Source: CADEED01 sp020442965 (lineage in GTDB: Bacteria; Pseudomonadota; Gammaproteobacteria; Steroidobacterales; Steroidobacteraceae). From it: a stretch of 64,000 nucleotides of DNA. Of the stretch, positions 26,801-35,068 are shown in pieces. The stretch covers positions 19,538 to 83,537 of the forward strand of contig JAWLAH010000013.1 of NCBI GenBank assembly GCA_041395525.1. Reading direction: 5' to 3'. Under the pieces are notes generated by a model that saw only the letters and a list, made by a program, of their open reading frames with translations, had not been told where the DNA came from and did no database searches. The position numbers were made by a program, and so were the translations under genes. Positions within the stretch are counted from its first letter, which is position 1. The number at the start of each line of letters is the position of its first letter.

Positions 26801-27453
26801 CGCTCGAGGACTTGGGCGCTGGATTCGTACTGGCGACGCATGACCTCGAGATTCGCGGCGCGGGCGAGTTGCTAGGTGAATCACAGAGCGGCGAGATGAC
26901 CGAGATTGGCCTGTCGATGTACCTGGACCTGCTCGATCAAGCGGTCACGGCTCTGAAGCAAGGCCGCACGCCGCAACTGGATCGCCCGGTCGCCGCAGTC
27001 ACCGAAGTCGAGCTGCGCCTGCCTGTCCTGCTGCCCGAGGACTACATCCACGATGTGCCGCTGCGCTTGACACTGTACAAACGCATCGCCGCCGCCGGCG
27101 ATCAGGCGACACTCGATGAATTGACCGCCGAACTGATCGATCGGTTCGGTGAATTGCCCACGGCTGCGCAAAATCTGCTGTCGATCGCTCGCCTCAAGCT
27201 CGGCGCGCGCAAGCTTGGCATTCGCCGGCTCGATCTTGGGCCGCAAGGCGGCTACGTCCATTTCGAAGCCAACGCAGCGGTCGACCCTCTGAAACTCGTC
27301 AAGCTGCTGCAGTCGCCCGGTCGCGAGTACAAACTCGACGGCCCGGTCAAACTGCGGATCTCGCGAGCGCTTGCAACGCCAAGCAGCCGCTTCGAGTTCG
27401 CGGGCGGCCTGCTGGATTACCTCGGGAACCCAGCTGCCAAGCAGGACGCTTAA
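23887..27453 (+). CDS. mfd: Transcription-repair coupling factor
   Basis: DNA translocase that removes stalled RNA polymerase and recruits UvrA. The 1188-residue protein shows the UvrB-like N-terminal module (EFFLDGRAAVHAFPDWEVLPYDSFSPH), the RNA polymerase-interaction domain (about 510-580), RecG-like helicase motifs (GDVGFGKTEVAMRAAF, DEEHRFGVRDKE, TLTATPIPRTLNMALGG, GRVGRSHHRAYAYLL) and a C-terminal TRCF domain. The start is uncertain: the TTG at 23887 precedes a hairpin at 23901-23922, and another in-frame TTG at 23923 follows it. Confidence 0.96.
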   Translation: MQPTVGALSCAPLSKPTPSLLQPRQPRAGQRIRWSQLYGSSSRLALAEAIAADSRLWLIVADDARALDPLQAELEFFLDGRAAVHAFPDWEVLPYDSFSPHADIISERLSTLAELPSLARGAVLVAADTLVQRLPPRGYVDGRSFDLKVGERLPVEPLRQRLIEAGYAAVGQVTSPGEFAVRGALVDVFPMGARAPLRLDLFDEEIETIRRFDPESQRSLDTLAAVRMLPGRELPLDPDAVKNFRRRYRTRFAGDPNKSQIYRGVSDGVAPPGIEFYLPLFFESTASLFDYLPEVTVVAADSDLAASLERVWSGIVERYEDRRHDLERPLLEPPEAFIAPAKLLDRCTRAAQVEWQNFKIETPTANATHASGELAPPQAAMDVVTQNFATAAPRDLKLDSRAERPLAPLETFLQSFQGRVLIVAESPGRREILQQMLRGHRHEAAAVSGWGEFLALEARLAITIAADIGGLVLPDAGIAMLGESQLFGVRARQERRRRKSAADPQAILRDLMALAAGAPVVHEQYGVGRYVGLQAMEVAGQAGEFLVIEYQDGDRVYVPVQSLHLVSRYSGAAPENAPLHKLGTEQWARARKRAAERIRDVAAELLDLYSQRQARSGEKLAVGELEYQSFANAFPFEETADQAEAIEQVLADIASGKPMDRIICGDVGFGKTEVAMRAAFVAAQAGKQVVVLVPTTLLAEQHLTNFRDRFADWPVRIEALSRFRSGKQANAVLDGTEAGTVDILIATHKLLHANIRFKRLGLVIVDEEHRFGVRDKERLKALRAEVHVLTLTATPIPRTLNMALGGLRELSIISTPPAERLAIKTFVVEWNATILREACLRELRRGGQIYLVHNEVQTIEKVADDIRRIVPEADVRVGHGQMRERELEQLMVDFYHRRFNLLVCTTIIESGIDVPTANTIIINRADKLGLAQLHQLRGRVGRSHHRAYAYLLAPPAKALSGDAVKRLEAIESLEDLGAGFVLATHDLEIRGAGELLGESQSGEMTEIGLSMYLDLLDQAVTALKQGRTPQLDRPVAAVTEVELRLPVLLPEDYIHDVPLRLTLYKRIAAAGDQATLDELTAELIDRFGELPTAAQNLLSIARLKLGARKLGIRRLDLGPQGGYVHFEANAAVDPLKLVKLLQSPGREYKLDGPVKLRISRALATPSSRFEFAGGLLDYLGNPAAKQDA
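23901..23922. other. GC-rich inverted repeat at the mfd start
   Basis: GGGCGCGC, loop TAAGCT, then GCGCGCCC form a perfect 8-bp stem 37 bases after the stop of the small secreted protein gene. It could be a terminator for that gene or a structure affecting mfd initiation; no T-run follows. Confidence 0.45.
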
Positions 27454-27469
27454 CGGGTACAATTTGCAG

Positions 27470-28039
27470 ATGAAGGGCAGAACTCTTGTCGCACTGCTTG
27501 TGCTCCTGTTGGTAGCCGTACCAGCTATTCCACAGGATGGCACCGCGCCTAACGTCTACAACGTAGAGATCATCGTCTTGAAGAACGGCGGTGGTGGCGG
27601 CGAGGATTGGGCTGTGCGCACGCCGCTGCGCGGTGGCGACAAGAGTGGCGAACAATTCGTTGGCCGTTTTGTCGCGACTGTACCCGCATCTCAATACCAG
27701 TTGAACGATCTCGAGGCGCGCATAGCGGCGGCTGGCAACGGCGTGCAACCCATCGCACACTTTGCCTGGCAGCAGACCGCGAGCGCCTGGGGATCGCGCG
27801 CGGGCTTCACCGTCGAACGGCTCGCTGGCAACGTGCCGGGTCTGTCAGGGCGGATTTTTCTCGAGCGCGGCCAATACTTGCATCTCGGCATGTCGCTCAA
27901 TTACACGCAGGGTGGCACCATCTTCAACTTGAGCGAAATTCGTCGCATCCGTTTCTTCCAGCGTAACTACTACGACCATCCCGTGTTCGGCGTGATTGCC
28001 TTGGTGACCCCGGTGAAGAAGGGGCCGCCGGGGCGTTAG
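27470..28039 (+). CDS. csiV: CsiV-family periplasmic protein
   Basis: A 189-residue protein with signal peptide MKGRTLVALLVLLLVAVPAIPQ, then VYNVEIIVLKN, SQYQLNDLEARIAAAGNGVQPIAHFAWQQ, and a C-terminal half with GRIFLERGQYLHLGMSLNY and EIRRIRFFQRNYYDHPVFGVIALVTPV. The last two blocks are the hallmarks of the CsiV/peptidoglycan-binding family found beside mfd in gammaproteobacteria. It follows mfd by 16 bases on the same strand. The role in cell shape or wall maintenance is known only from relatives. Confidence 0.85.
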   Translation: MKGRTLVALLVLLLVAVPAIPQDGTAPNVYNVEIIVLKNGGGGGEDWAVRTPLRGGDKSGEQFVGRFVATVPASQYQLNDLEARIAAAGNGVQPIAHFAWQQTASAWGSRAGFTVERLAGNVPGLSGRIFLERGQYLHLGMSLNYTQGGTIFNLSEIRRIRFFQRNYYDHPVFGVIALVTPVKKGPPGR

Positions 28040-28107
28040 CAAGATCGCTACTCGCTCCGCCCGCGAATGTCGCCGGATTTACCGATCAGTTCGGCAACTC
28101 GAGGCGA

Positions 28108-29070
28108 TTATCCGGCCACAGCCGCGTTCTTCGCGCGCGGTTGTGCAGGGAAATCCTTCTGCGCAGCGAGTAATGCACGATTGCGGCCCTGCGCTTTCGC
28201 GCGTGTGAGCGCAGCCTCCGCGGCGCTTACCAACTGCTCCGGAATATCCGTCACCGCCGGAACGCGGACGGCAACGCCGACGCTCACCGTTACAAATCGA
28301 TGCGTACTATGTGGATGATGGAGTTGCTGACTGTGGATTCTCTGTGCAACCGCCTGAGCCTGCTCGAGCGCCTGTGCGGCAACGACATTGGGCAGCAGGG
28401 CCGCGAAGCCGGCGCCGTCCCAGCGGGCGACGAGATCGCTACCTCGTCGAAATGCAGTTGTTAGTGCACGGGCAATGCGCTTGAGGCAAGCGTCTCCTCC
28501 GGTGCGCTCGAAGGTCTCGTTGTAACAGGACATCTGATCGACGTCGAACACCAGCAACGCAAGTACACGCGACTCGCGCTGAGCAAGCGCGAAATCGCGT
28601 CGCAGAATATCGTCAAAATAGGCGCGGCTGCGCAGGCCCGTGACCCGGTCCTCGCGCACCCAGCCAGGCACGCCGCGGATGCCACTATCGGACGTGCGCT
28701 GCAAAGCACTCACGTCATGGTGATAGCCGATGAAATGTGTCACAGCGCCTTGGTCGTCGCGCAACGGCTGCAGCGCGACGTCGTTCAGGAAAACGGTGCC
28801 GTCCGGGCGGACATTGCGGACGGTCATGCGACAAGGCACGCCGCGTTCGATCGCGTCCCGCAGAATCTGCCGTGCCGGCTGCTCGCGATCATCGCCCTGC
28901 AGTATGCGCAGGTTCTGGCCGAGCAACGCGCTGATATCGTAGCCCGTCAGGCGCGCGTACGCCGCGTTCGCGTAGACGACGGGCTGATCACCGTCAGCCG
29001 CGCAAATGGTTATGCCCTCGGGCGCGGCATCGAGCACGCCACGCAGAAAATCGTTTGACCACTCTTTCAT
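28108..29070 (-). CDS. PAS (LOV-like) - degenerate GGDEF protein
   Basis: A 320-residue cytosolic signalling protein. Residues about 8-130 are a PAS domain of the LOV subtype: the motif usually GxNCRFLQG reads GQNLRILQG, so the flavin-reactive Cys is Leu, while downstream VRPDGTVF, GAVTHFIGYHHDVS and the rest of the fold are kept. Residues about 150-305 are a GGDEF domain in which the active-site loop reads WDGAGF instead of GGDEF, so diguanylate cyclase activity is unlikely. Its ATG overlaps the nagZ stop by 4 bases, which fixes the start. It may act as a ligand or c-di-GMP-independent regulator. The function is unknown. Confidence 0.82.
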   Translation of the reverse strand: MKEWSNDFLRGVLDAAPEGITICAADGDQPVVYANAAYARLTGYDISALLGQNLRILQGDDREQPARQILRDAIERGVPCRMTVRNVRPDGTVFLNDVALQPLRDDQGAVTHFIGYHHDVSALQRTSDSGIRGVPGWVREDRVTGLRSRAYFDDILRRDFALAQRESRVLALLVFDVDQMSCYNETFERTGGDACLKRIARALTTAFRRGSDLVARWDGAGFAALLPNVVAAQALEQAQAVAQRIHSQQLHHPHSTHRFVTVSVGVAVRVPAVTDIPEQLVSAAEAALTRAKAQGRNRALLAAQKDFPAQPRAKNAAVAG

Positions 29071-30119
29071 GCAGGCCCCGCGTCGAGTGTGAGCGCCGGC
29101 GGCGCCTGGCATCGGCCGAGCGCCGCACGGCAGTTATGCCATTCGGTTGACGCATACAACGCCTCAGGTGTCGTCGCGCCGTGGCCCTTCATGCGTACGC
29201 GCCGCAGCTGCGCGGCCGGATCCGGCGCGACGGTCAGTCGATCGAGTAGCTGCATGACAGCCTGGCGATCGTTGCAGACGGGAAGCACGTCGCAGCCGGC
29301 GCTGATCGCGCGATCGGCACGCTCGACGATATCGCCGACGGCGGCAGCGCCTTGCATCGACAGATCGTCGGAGAAGACGATGCCCTTGAATCCAAGCCGG
29401 CTGCGCAGCACCTCGCGGACCCAGAAGCTCGAGAATCCCGCAGGCGCCGGATCGATCGCTGGGAACAGCACGTGCGCCATCATCACGCCGGGCAGAGCGT
29501 TGGCGATCAGCCGCCGGTACGGTTGCAAGTCGTTAGTCAGGTCCGCCAAGCTGCGTCGATCGATCGGCAAACTGAGATGTGAATCCGCGACGACCGCGCC
29601 ATGCCCGGGAAAGTGCTTGGCCGTGGCCATCATGCCCGCGTCGCGCATGCCGTGCATGTACGCGACCGCGAGGTCGCTGACCGCTTCGGCGCGAGCGTGA
29701 AAGGCGCGATCGCCGATGGCGTCGTTCACGCCGTAGTCGAGATCGACGACCGGAGCGAACGACAGGTCAACACCATGGGCGCGCAGCTCAGCCGCCATCA
29801 ACCAGCCGAGTTCGCGTGCCAAGGCGGTACCCGCTTTCGGATCGGCATCGAATTCGTGGCCAATACGCCGCGGCGGCGGCAACTCGGAGAAGCCGCTCCG
29901 AAAGCGCTGTACGCGACCACCCTCGTGATCAACCGCGACCGCCAGCGCCGGTGTTCGCGCCGCATGAATGTCGCGCACCAAGTGCGCGAGCTGCGCGCGA
30001 TCCACAAAGTTTCGGGTGAACAAGATAATCCCACCGACGAGCGGATGCCTGAGCAGTTCGCGCTCCTCAGCTGCGAGCTCCGTTCCCTGGAGATCGATCA
30101 TTAGTGGACCCAGCGTCAT
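29067..30119 (-). CDS. nagZ: Beta-N-acetylhexosaminidase, peptidoglycan recycling
   Basis: Cytoplasmic glycoside hydrolase family 3 enzyme that removes N-acetylglucosamine from anhydro-muropeptides. The 350-residue protein has the NagZ blocks MIDLQGTELAAEER, LVGGIILFTRNF, VAVDHEGGRVQRF, ATAKHFPGHGAVVADSHLSLP (catalytic His in the loop) and GIVFSDDLSMQGA (nucleophile Asp). Length fits E. coli NagZ (341). It is translationally coupled to the downstream PAS-GGDEF gene. Confidence 0.95.
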   Translation of the reverse strand: MTLGPLMIDLQGTELAAEERELLRHPLVGGIILFTRNFVDRAQLAHLVRDIHAARTPALAVAVDHEGGRVQRFRSGFSELPPPRRIGHEFDADPKAGTALARELGWLMAAELRAHGVDLSFAPVVDLDYGVNDAIGDRAFHARAEAVSDLAVAYMHGMRDAGMMATAKHFPGHGAVVADSHLSLPIDRRSLADLTNDLQPYRRLIANALPGVMMAHVLFPAIDPAPAGFSSFWVREVLRSRLGFKGIVFSDDLSMQGAAAVGDIVERADRAISAGCDVLPVCNDRQAVMQLLDRLTVAPDPAAQLRRVRMKGHGATTPEALYASTEWHNCRAALGRCQAPPALTLDAGPA

Positions 30120-30229
30120 GCTCGATAGTGCCCGACGGTAGTGAGGCGATAGGGTTTGAGAACCGGACTATTGTCGCCAAGAAATTGACACATATGGAAA
30201 AAGCACCCCTGATATGTGACGTATTTCCG

Positions 30230-31555
30230 TCAAATTTGCCGCTCCAGCACCGCGATCGATTCGGCGTGGGTGGTATGCGGGAACATGTCGACCACCCCCG
30301 CGGCCAGGAGCCGGTACTTCCCTGCACCGCACAAAGCCCCCAGATCCCGGGCGAGCGACCCGGCGTGACATGAGACGTAGACGATCCGACGCGGCGCTAA
30401 ACTGACGACCGTATCGATCATCGCCGCGGCACCCACTCGCGGTGGATCGAGCAGCACATGCGTATAGAGCCCAGTTAGCCAAGCAGCGCGCGGATCGGGT
30501 GGCACTGCGAGATCCGCCACGCAAAAATGCGCGTTCTGAATTGCATTGCTTCTTGCATTGGCGCGTGCACGCTCGATCAGCGCAGCATCCCCCTCGACGC
30601 CAACCACCGCGCCTGCGCGCCGCGCAATGGGCAGTGTAAAGTTGCCCAGTCCACAGAAGAGATCCAGCACCCGCGAATTGGCGTCGAGCTGTAACAACTC
30701 GACTGCCCGGCTCGTCAGGCGTCGATTGATGGCGCCGTTGATCTGTACGAAGTCCGACGGCAGAAAGTCCAGCGCGACGGCAAAGTCCGGCAGCTCGTAT
30801 TGCAGCGTCACAGGCGCAGCGCACAAAGGATGGATGCTGTCGGGACCACCCGGTTGCAAGAAGAAATGAATCCCATGCCGCAGTTCAAACGCCCGCAGTC
30901 GTGCGAGATCCGTCCCCGGCAGCGGCTCGAGATGACGTATGACGATGCCTGTGTCGCGCTCCGAAACGGCCACCTCGAGTTGTGGAATCAGTTCACGTGC
31001 TTCGAGCGACGTGAGTAGCTCCGCGAGTGGCTCGATCAACTCTCCCACGGGTGCCGCCAGGACTTCGCAGCGCCGCACGTCGGCGACGTAGGGCTTGTTG
31101 CGTTCGCGAAATCCGACCAGCGAGCGACCTTTCTTGCGCACGTAGCGTGCGCTCAAGCGTGCGCGTCGCCGATAGGCCCAAATCGGGCCATCCAACGGCG
31201 CTAACCACTCGTGCGGACTGACACTGCCGAGACGGAACAAGCTGTTGCGAAGCTCGCGTTGCTTGATGCTTAGCTGCGCCGCTGCGTCGAGGTGCTGTAA
31301 TGCGCAACCTCCGCAGACACCGAAATGCGAACAACGTGGCGTCACCCGCTCGGGTGACGCCTCGATGATCTCCTCGAGAATCCCCTCGTCGTGTTGACGG
31401 CGCTTGCGAACCCGGCGAAACCGAATGCGCTCGCCCGGCAGAACACCCGGCACAAAGCACGCCTTGCCCGCTTTCACCACGCCTTCCGCATCGTGTGTCA
31501 ACGCGGCCACGGTGCCCTCCTCGGGTGCCGCATTCTCGATCTTGAAACGACTCAC
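30230..31555 (-). CDS. rlmD: 23S rRNA (uracil-1939-C5)-methyltransferase
   Basis: SAM-dependent rRNA methylase with an N-terminal TRAM domain (about 1-65), an Fe-S site built from Cys residues around CSHFGVCGGCALQHL and a later Cys, and a C-terminal methyltransferase domain with LDLFCGLGNFTLPIA, LLDPPRVGA and the catalytic VSCHAGSLARD (usually VSCNPATLARD). I prefer the GTG at 31555, which overlaps the exonuclease stop as GTGA, over an ATG at 31585 that has no ribosome binding site. About 441 residues; E. coli RlmD has 433. Confidence 0.92.
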   Translation of the reverse strand: MSRFKIENAAPEEGTVAALTHDAEGVVKAGKACFVPGVLPGERIRFRRVRKRRQHDEGILEEIIEASPERVTPRCSHFGVCGGCALQHLDAAAQLSIKQRELRNSLFRLGSVSPHEWLAPLDGPIWAYRRRARLSARYVRKKGRSLVGFRERNKPYVADVRRCEVLAAPVGELIEPLAELLTSLEARELIPQLEVAVSERDTGIVIRHLEPLPGTDLARLRAFELRHGIHFFLQPGGPDSIHPLCAAPVTLQYELPDFAVALDFLPSDFVQINGAINRRLTSRAVELLQLDANSRVLDLFCGLGNFTLPIARRAGAVVGVEGDAALIERARANARSNAIQNAHFCVADLAVPPDPRAAWLTGLYTHVLLDPPRVGAAAMIDTVVSLAPRRIVYVSCHAGSLARDLGALCGAGKYRLLAAGVVDMFPHTTHAESIAVLERQI

Positions 31556-32343
31556 GCGGTCGCTGCCGATCCCGCCGCTGACCATGCTTCGAGAAATTCA
31601 CGGAAATGTGGTGCGTCGGAATCCTTCAGATAGGTGCGAACGCGCTCGAGCTCGCTGGCAAGACCAGCTACCGTAAGCTGGCCACGCATCAGCTGAAAGC
31701 GGAGAAAGACGAGATAGGTGTTCAGAACATCCGTTTCACAATAGCGGCGAATTCGCGTGAGATCGCCAGCCTGCCAGGTATCCCAAACTTGGGAGCCATC
31801 GAACCCGAGCTTGCCGGGAAAACCCAGCAGAACCGCGGTGTCCGAGAGTCCGGCCCGTGCGCGGTTCTGAAAGCCGGCCAACACGTCCATCAAATCGATG
31901 TGCCGCCAATGGAAGCGACTCAGGTAGTTGTTGAAGCGAAAGCTGGAATCCTCGGCGCCCATTTCCCAGTAGCGCGGCGCGGGCACCGACCAGCGCAGCG
32001 CGCGATAGTGCAGGACAGGCAAATCGAAGCCACCACCGTTCCACGATACGAGATCCGGCGTGAATTTCTCGAGGCCATCGAAGAAGCGCTCGACTATCTC
32101 CCGCTCACTGGCGCTCTCTTCGCCCAGACTCCAAACGCGAAAGCCCTCCCGCGACCGAAACGCGCACGAAATTGCCACGATTCGATGCTGCAGCAAAGGC
32201 AGGAAATCGCTGCCCGATCGCTGCTGCGCCTGCGATTGCATGGCGCGCGCAACGGCGGCATCCGACAATCCGTCGAGGTCTAACAATCTACGCCCCAATT
32301 CGACGTCCGGAATCGTCTCGATGTCGAACACCAACGTATTCAC
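31552..32343 (-). CDS. PolB-like 3'-5' exonuclease, DEDD family
   Basis: A 263-residue protein with the exonuclease motifs FDIETIPD (Exo I), SWNGGGFDLPVL (Exo II) and RRYCETDVLNTYLVFLR (Exo III, DEDDy type). It has no polymerase domain. This matches the stand-alone family described as related to the exonuclease domain of DNA polymerase B, found in many proteobacteria without a tested role. It overlaps acpS upstream (ATGA) and rlmD downstream. Confidence 0.88.
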   Translation of the reverse strand: MNTLVFDIETIPDVELGRRLLDLDGLSDAAVARAMQSQAQQRSGSDFLPLLQHRIVAISCAFRSREGFRVWSLGEESASEREIVERFFDGLEKFTPDLVSWNGGGFDLPVLHYRALRWSVPAPRYWEMGAEDSSFRFNNYLSRFHWRHIDLMDVLAGFQNRARAGLSDTAVLLGFPGKLGFDGSQVWDTWQAGDLTRIRRYCETDVLNTYLVFLRFQLMRGQLTVAGLASELERVRTYLKDSDAPHFREFLEAWSAAGSAATA

Positions 32344-32738
32344 CTGCGCACCCGCTTTGGTGCCGCTTCGAGCACCGCTACCGCAACGATCAAGCCAGCT
32401 TCATCCGTGAGTGTGACGTGACCTTGACCGACGCCGAGGCGCCGCCGCACTTTGTCACCACGCGCAGAGTAGACGACCTCCGGCTTGCCCCACTTGTTTT
32501 GCACGACACCAACATCCCGGATCCAGACGCCCTGCGCAAATCCCGTGCCCATGGCTTTGACGATCGCCTCTTTGGCCGCGAAGCGCATCGCCAGAAATCG
32601 ATTCGGCCGCTGCGTAAGTGCGAGCTGCGCCGCTTCCGCAGGCATCAGCAAACGCTCGACGAAACGCTCACCAAAGCGAGCGTGCACGCGCGCGATGCGC
32701 TTCGCCTCCAGCACATCGACACCAATGCCAAAAATCAA
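32340..32738 (-). CDS. acpS: Holo-[acyl-carrier-protein] synthase
   Basis: Transfers phosphopantetheine from CoA to acyl carrier protein. The frame contains IFGIGVDVLEAKRI, AKEAIVKAMGTG and HVTLTDEAGLIVAVAVLE, typical AcpS blocks. No ATG is suitably placed; TTG at 32738 overlaps the pdxJ stop (TTGA) and starts directly at the conserved IGVD block, giving 132 residues, close to the usual 125. Confidence 0.92.
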   Translation of the reverse strand: MIFGIGVDVLEAKRIARVHARFGERFVERLLMPAEAAQLALTQRPNRFLAMRFAAKEAIVKAMGTGFAQGVWIRDVGVVQNKWGKPEVVYSARGDKVRRRLGVGQGHVTLTDEAGLIVAVAVLEAAPKRVRR

Positions 32739-33466
32739 GACCGCGCCTCGATCATGCGCGACTTCATGGCGGCTACCGCCGTCTGCCAGCCACAAAAAAT
32801 GGCCTCAGCGACGATTGCATGACCGATATTCAACTCGACGATCTCACCGATTGCCGCGACCGGTCCGACGTTTTCGAGTGTCAGTCCGTGGCCTGCGTGT
32901 ACCTCCAAACCGAGCCCCTGCGCGAGCGTTGCAGCGCGCCGCAGACGTTCCAATTCGTGCTGTCGCTCGGCACCCCTGCTCTCGGCATAGCGGCCGGTAT
33001 GAAACTCGACCACCGGCGCCCCCACCGCCGCCGCGGCTCGTGCTTGTGCGTCGTCTGGATCGATAAACAGCGCGGCGCGTATGCCGGCCGCGGCAAGCGC
33101 CCGGCACGCAGCCGCGATGCGCTCGAACTCAACGACGACATTCAACCCACCTTCCGTCGTGACTTCCGCGCGACGCTCAGGCACGAGACAACAGTCCTGC
33201 GGCAGGAGTTCGAGCGCGATCGCCAGCATCTCTTCGGTGAGCGCCATTTCGAGATTCATGCGAGTCTTGAGCTGCGGTCGCAGCCTGCGTACATCTTGAT
33301 CCTGGATATGGCGCCGATCCTCGCGCAGGTGCAGCGTGATGTTGTCCGCACCCGCCAGTTCGGCCAATAAGGCTGCACGTATCGGATCAGGATAAGACGC
33401 GCGGCGTGCTTGCCGTACGGTTGCGACGTGATCGATGTTCACTCCCAGTGCGATCGGCTTACTCAC
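32735..33466 (-). CDS. pdxJ: Pyridoxine 5'-phosphate synthase
   Basis: Condenses 1-deoxyxylulose 5-phosphate with 3-amino-2-oxopropyl phosphate in vitamin B6 synthesis. The 243-residue TIM barrel starts MSKPIALGVNIDHVATVRQARR and has DNITLHLREDRRHIQDQDV and LGLEVHAGHGL, all typical of PdxJ, at the same length as E. coli. The pdxJ-acpS pair downstream of rnc-era-recO is classical gammaproteobacterial synteny. Confidence 0.97.
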   Translation of the reverse strand: MSKPIALGVNIDHVATVRQARRASYPDPIRAALLAELAGADNITLHLREDRRHIQDQDVRRLRPQLKTRMNLEMALTEEMLAIALELLPQDCCLVPERRAEVTTEGGLNVVVEFERIAAACRALAAAGIRAALFIDPDDAQARAAAAVGAPVVEFHTGRYAESRGAERQHELERLRRAATLAQGLGLEVHAGHGLTLENVGPVAAIGEIVELNIGHAIVAEAIFCGWQTAVAAMKSRMIEARS

Positions 33467-34191
33467 GTTGTCTCCTCTTTGCGCGCGATCGATCGCGCGA
33501 CGACCCGCGTCGTCAACTCACGACCCTCCAGGCAGTGATCGAGCGCGATACGCAACAACCGCCGTGCATCATCCAGAGCGGCGGCGTCGTCTAACGACTC
33601 GCTCTTCAACGCCAGCAGGTTCGCACCGCCGAATGCGCCGCGCGTACCCGCAGCGACCGGTAGGAAGCCGCAATCCGCCGCAAACGAATAGTGCTGTTGG
33701 GGGTCAAGCTCGAGCTCAAGTCCGTATCCTAATGCAGCGAGCAGTCGTTTTTCGAAAATCCGCAACGTCGGCTCGAGCTGCTCGCCGAGCCGCAGCCGCG
33801 CCAGCGTGGTCGTGTAGTCGGCAAACAATTGCGGCTGTGGGTCGTGGCGCGTGGTCAGACGAATGACGAGTTCGTTCAAATAGAACGCCGACATCAGGCG
33901 GGCGACGGGAAGATCCGCGCTATCGCCAACCGCTTCCGCGGCGACCAACTGCGCCGCTTCCCCACGACCGCGCCATGCCACCAGAAGTGGCCGGAACGGC
34001 ATCAAAATAGGCGCCCATTTCGATTTTGGACCGCGCGCTCCGCGCGCGAACAAAGTGAGACGCCCATGCTGTTCGGTCAGGACGTCGAGGATCCGGCTGG
34101 TGTCGCGATAGGGCCGATGGTGCAGCACGAATGCGTGTTCCAGCTCGTGGCGCCGCCTCTGCCCGGAGCCCGCCGGTTGGCTGTCATTCAA
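33463..34191 (-). CDS. recO: DNA repair protein RecO
   Basis: Recombination mediator that loads RecA with RecR. An N-terminal OB fold (AFVLHHRPYRDTSRILDVLTEQHGRLTLFARGARG) and a C-terminal helical domain with FEKRLLAALGYGLEL are clear. No ATG fits. TTG at 34191, overlapping the end of era by 8 bases, gives 242 residues, equal to E. coli RecO. An ATG overlapping the era stop is in another frame. A zinc-finger Cys set is not evident, as in other proteobacterial RecO proteins. Confidence 0.9.
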   Translation of the reverse strand: MNDSQPAGSGQRRRHELEHAFVLHHRPYRDTSRILDVLTEQHGRLTLFARGARGPKSKWAPILMPFRPLLVAWRGRGEAAQLVAAEAVGDSADLPVARLMSAFYLNELVIRLTTRHDPQPQLFADYTTTLARLRLGEQLEPTLRIFEKRLLAALGYGLELELDPQQHYSFAADCGFLPVAAGTRGAFGGANLLALKSESLDDAAALDDARRLLRIALDHCLEGRELTTRVVARSIARKEETT

Positions 34192-35068
34192 GCCCAAGTG
34201 TGCGCAGCGCCTCCGCATTGTCGGCCCAGTCGTCGCGCACCTTGACCCACAACTGCAAGTGCAGGCGCTGGTTGAGACGGTGATTGAGTTCCGTGCGCGC
34301 TGCCCGACCCACGCGTTTGAGGCGTTCGCCGCCCGCACCGATGACGATCGGCTTTTGTCCGGCTCGATCCACCCAGATCGTGGCGTCGACTACCAACTGG
34401 CCCTCCTCCTCGACCATGCGCTCGATCTGAACCGCGATGCCGTAGGGCAACTCCTGCACGAGCTCGAGCGTGAGCTTCTCGCGAATCGTCTCGGCAATTT
34501 GAAACTCGCTGCTGCGATCCGTCCGTTGTTCGGGCGGAAACATCGCCGCCGATTCCGGCAATCGCTGCGCAATCAAATCGACCAAACGTTCGACATTGTC
34601 GCCTTTGGCGGCCGACAACGGCAGTATCTCGAGAAAATCGTGCCGCTCCGCCATCTGCGAGATGAACGGCAACAACAGATCACGCCGCTTCATGCGATCA
34701 ATTTTATTGATAACCGCGAGCGCCGGTATGCCGCTCGATTTGACCCGTTCGAGCACCATCTCGTCCTCGTCCGTGAAGCGCGTAGCCTCCACCACGAACA
34801 CGAGAACATCCGCATCCGCGAGCGCGGCAGCGGCGGTGCGGTTCATGGCGCGATTGAGCGCTCGTTTGGCGCCGAGATGTAAACCTGGCGTATCGACGAA
34901 GGCAATCTGATAGTCCACGCCGTTGCGCAGTCCGAGCACGCGGTGACGCGTGGTTTGTGGCCGCGGTGTCACGATCGAGAGTTTCTCGCCGACGATCGCA
35001 TTGAGCAGCGTCGACTTGCCCACATTGGGGCGCCCGACGAGCGCCGCGAAACCCGCGCGAAAACTCAT
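34184..35068 (-). CDS. era: GTPase Era
   Basis: Essential GTPase for 16S rRNA maturation and 30S assembly. Motifs: GRPNVGKSTLLN (G1), TTRHRVLG (G2), DTPG (G3) and NKIDRM (G4); the C-terminal KH domain has QKPIVIGAGGERLKRVG. ATG at 35068 overlaps the rnc stop by 4 bases and precedes MSFRAGFAALVGRPNVGKS, giving 294 residues. Confidence 0.97.
   Translation of the reverse strand: MSFRAGFAALVGRPNVGKSTLLNAIVGEKLSIVTPRPQTTRHRVLGLRNGVDYQIAFVDTPGLHLGAKRALNRAMNRTAAAALADADVLVFVVEATRFTDEDEMVLERVKSSGIPALAVINKIDRMKRRDLLLPFISQMAERHDFLEILPLSAAKGDNVERLVDLIAQRLPESAAMFPPEQRTDRSSEFQIAETIREKLTLELVQELPYGIAVQIERMVEEEGQLVVDATIWVDRAGQKPIVIGAGGERLKRVGRAARTELNHRLNQRLHLQLWVKVRDDWADNAEALRTLGLE

Noticed and set aside
30181..30220. 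Inverted repeat CACATAT...ATATGTG between nagZ and rlmD
   Set aside because: Only 7 bp with a 16-base loop and no T-run or known consensus; could be chance in an A+T-rich spacer.
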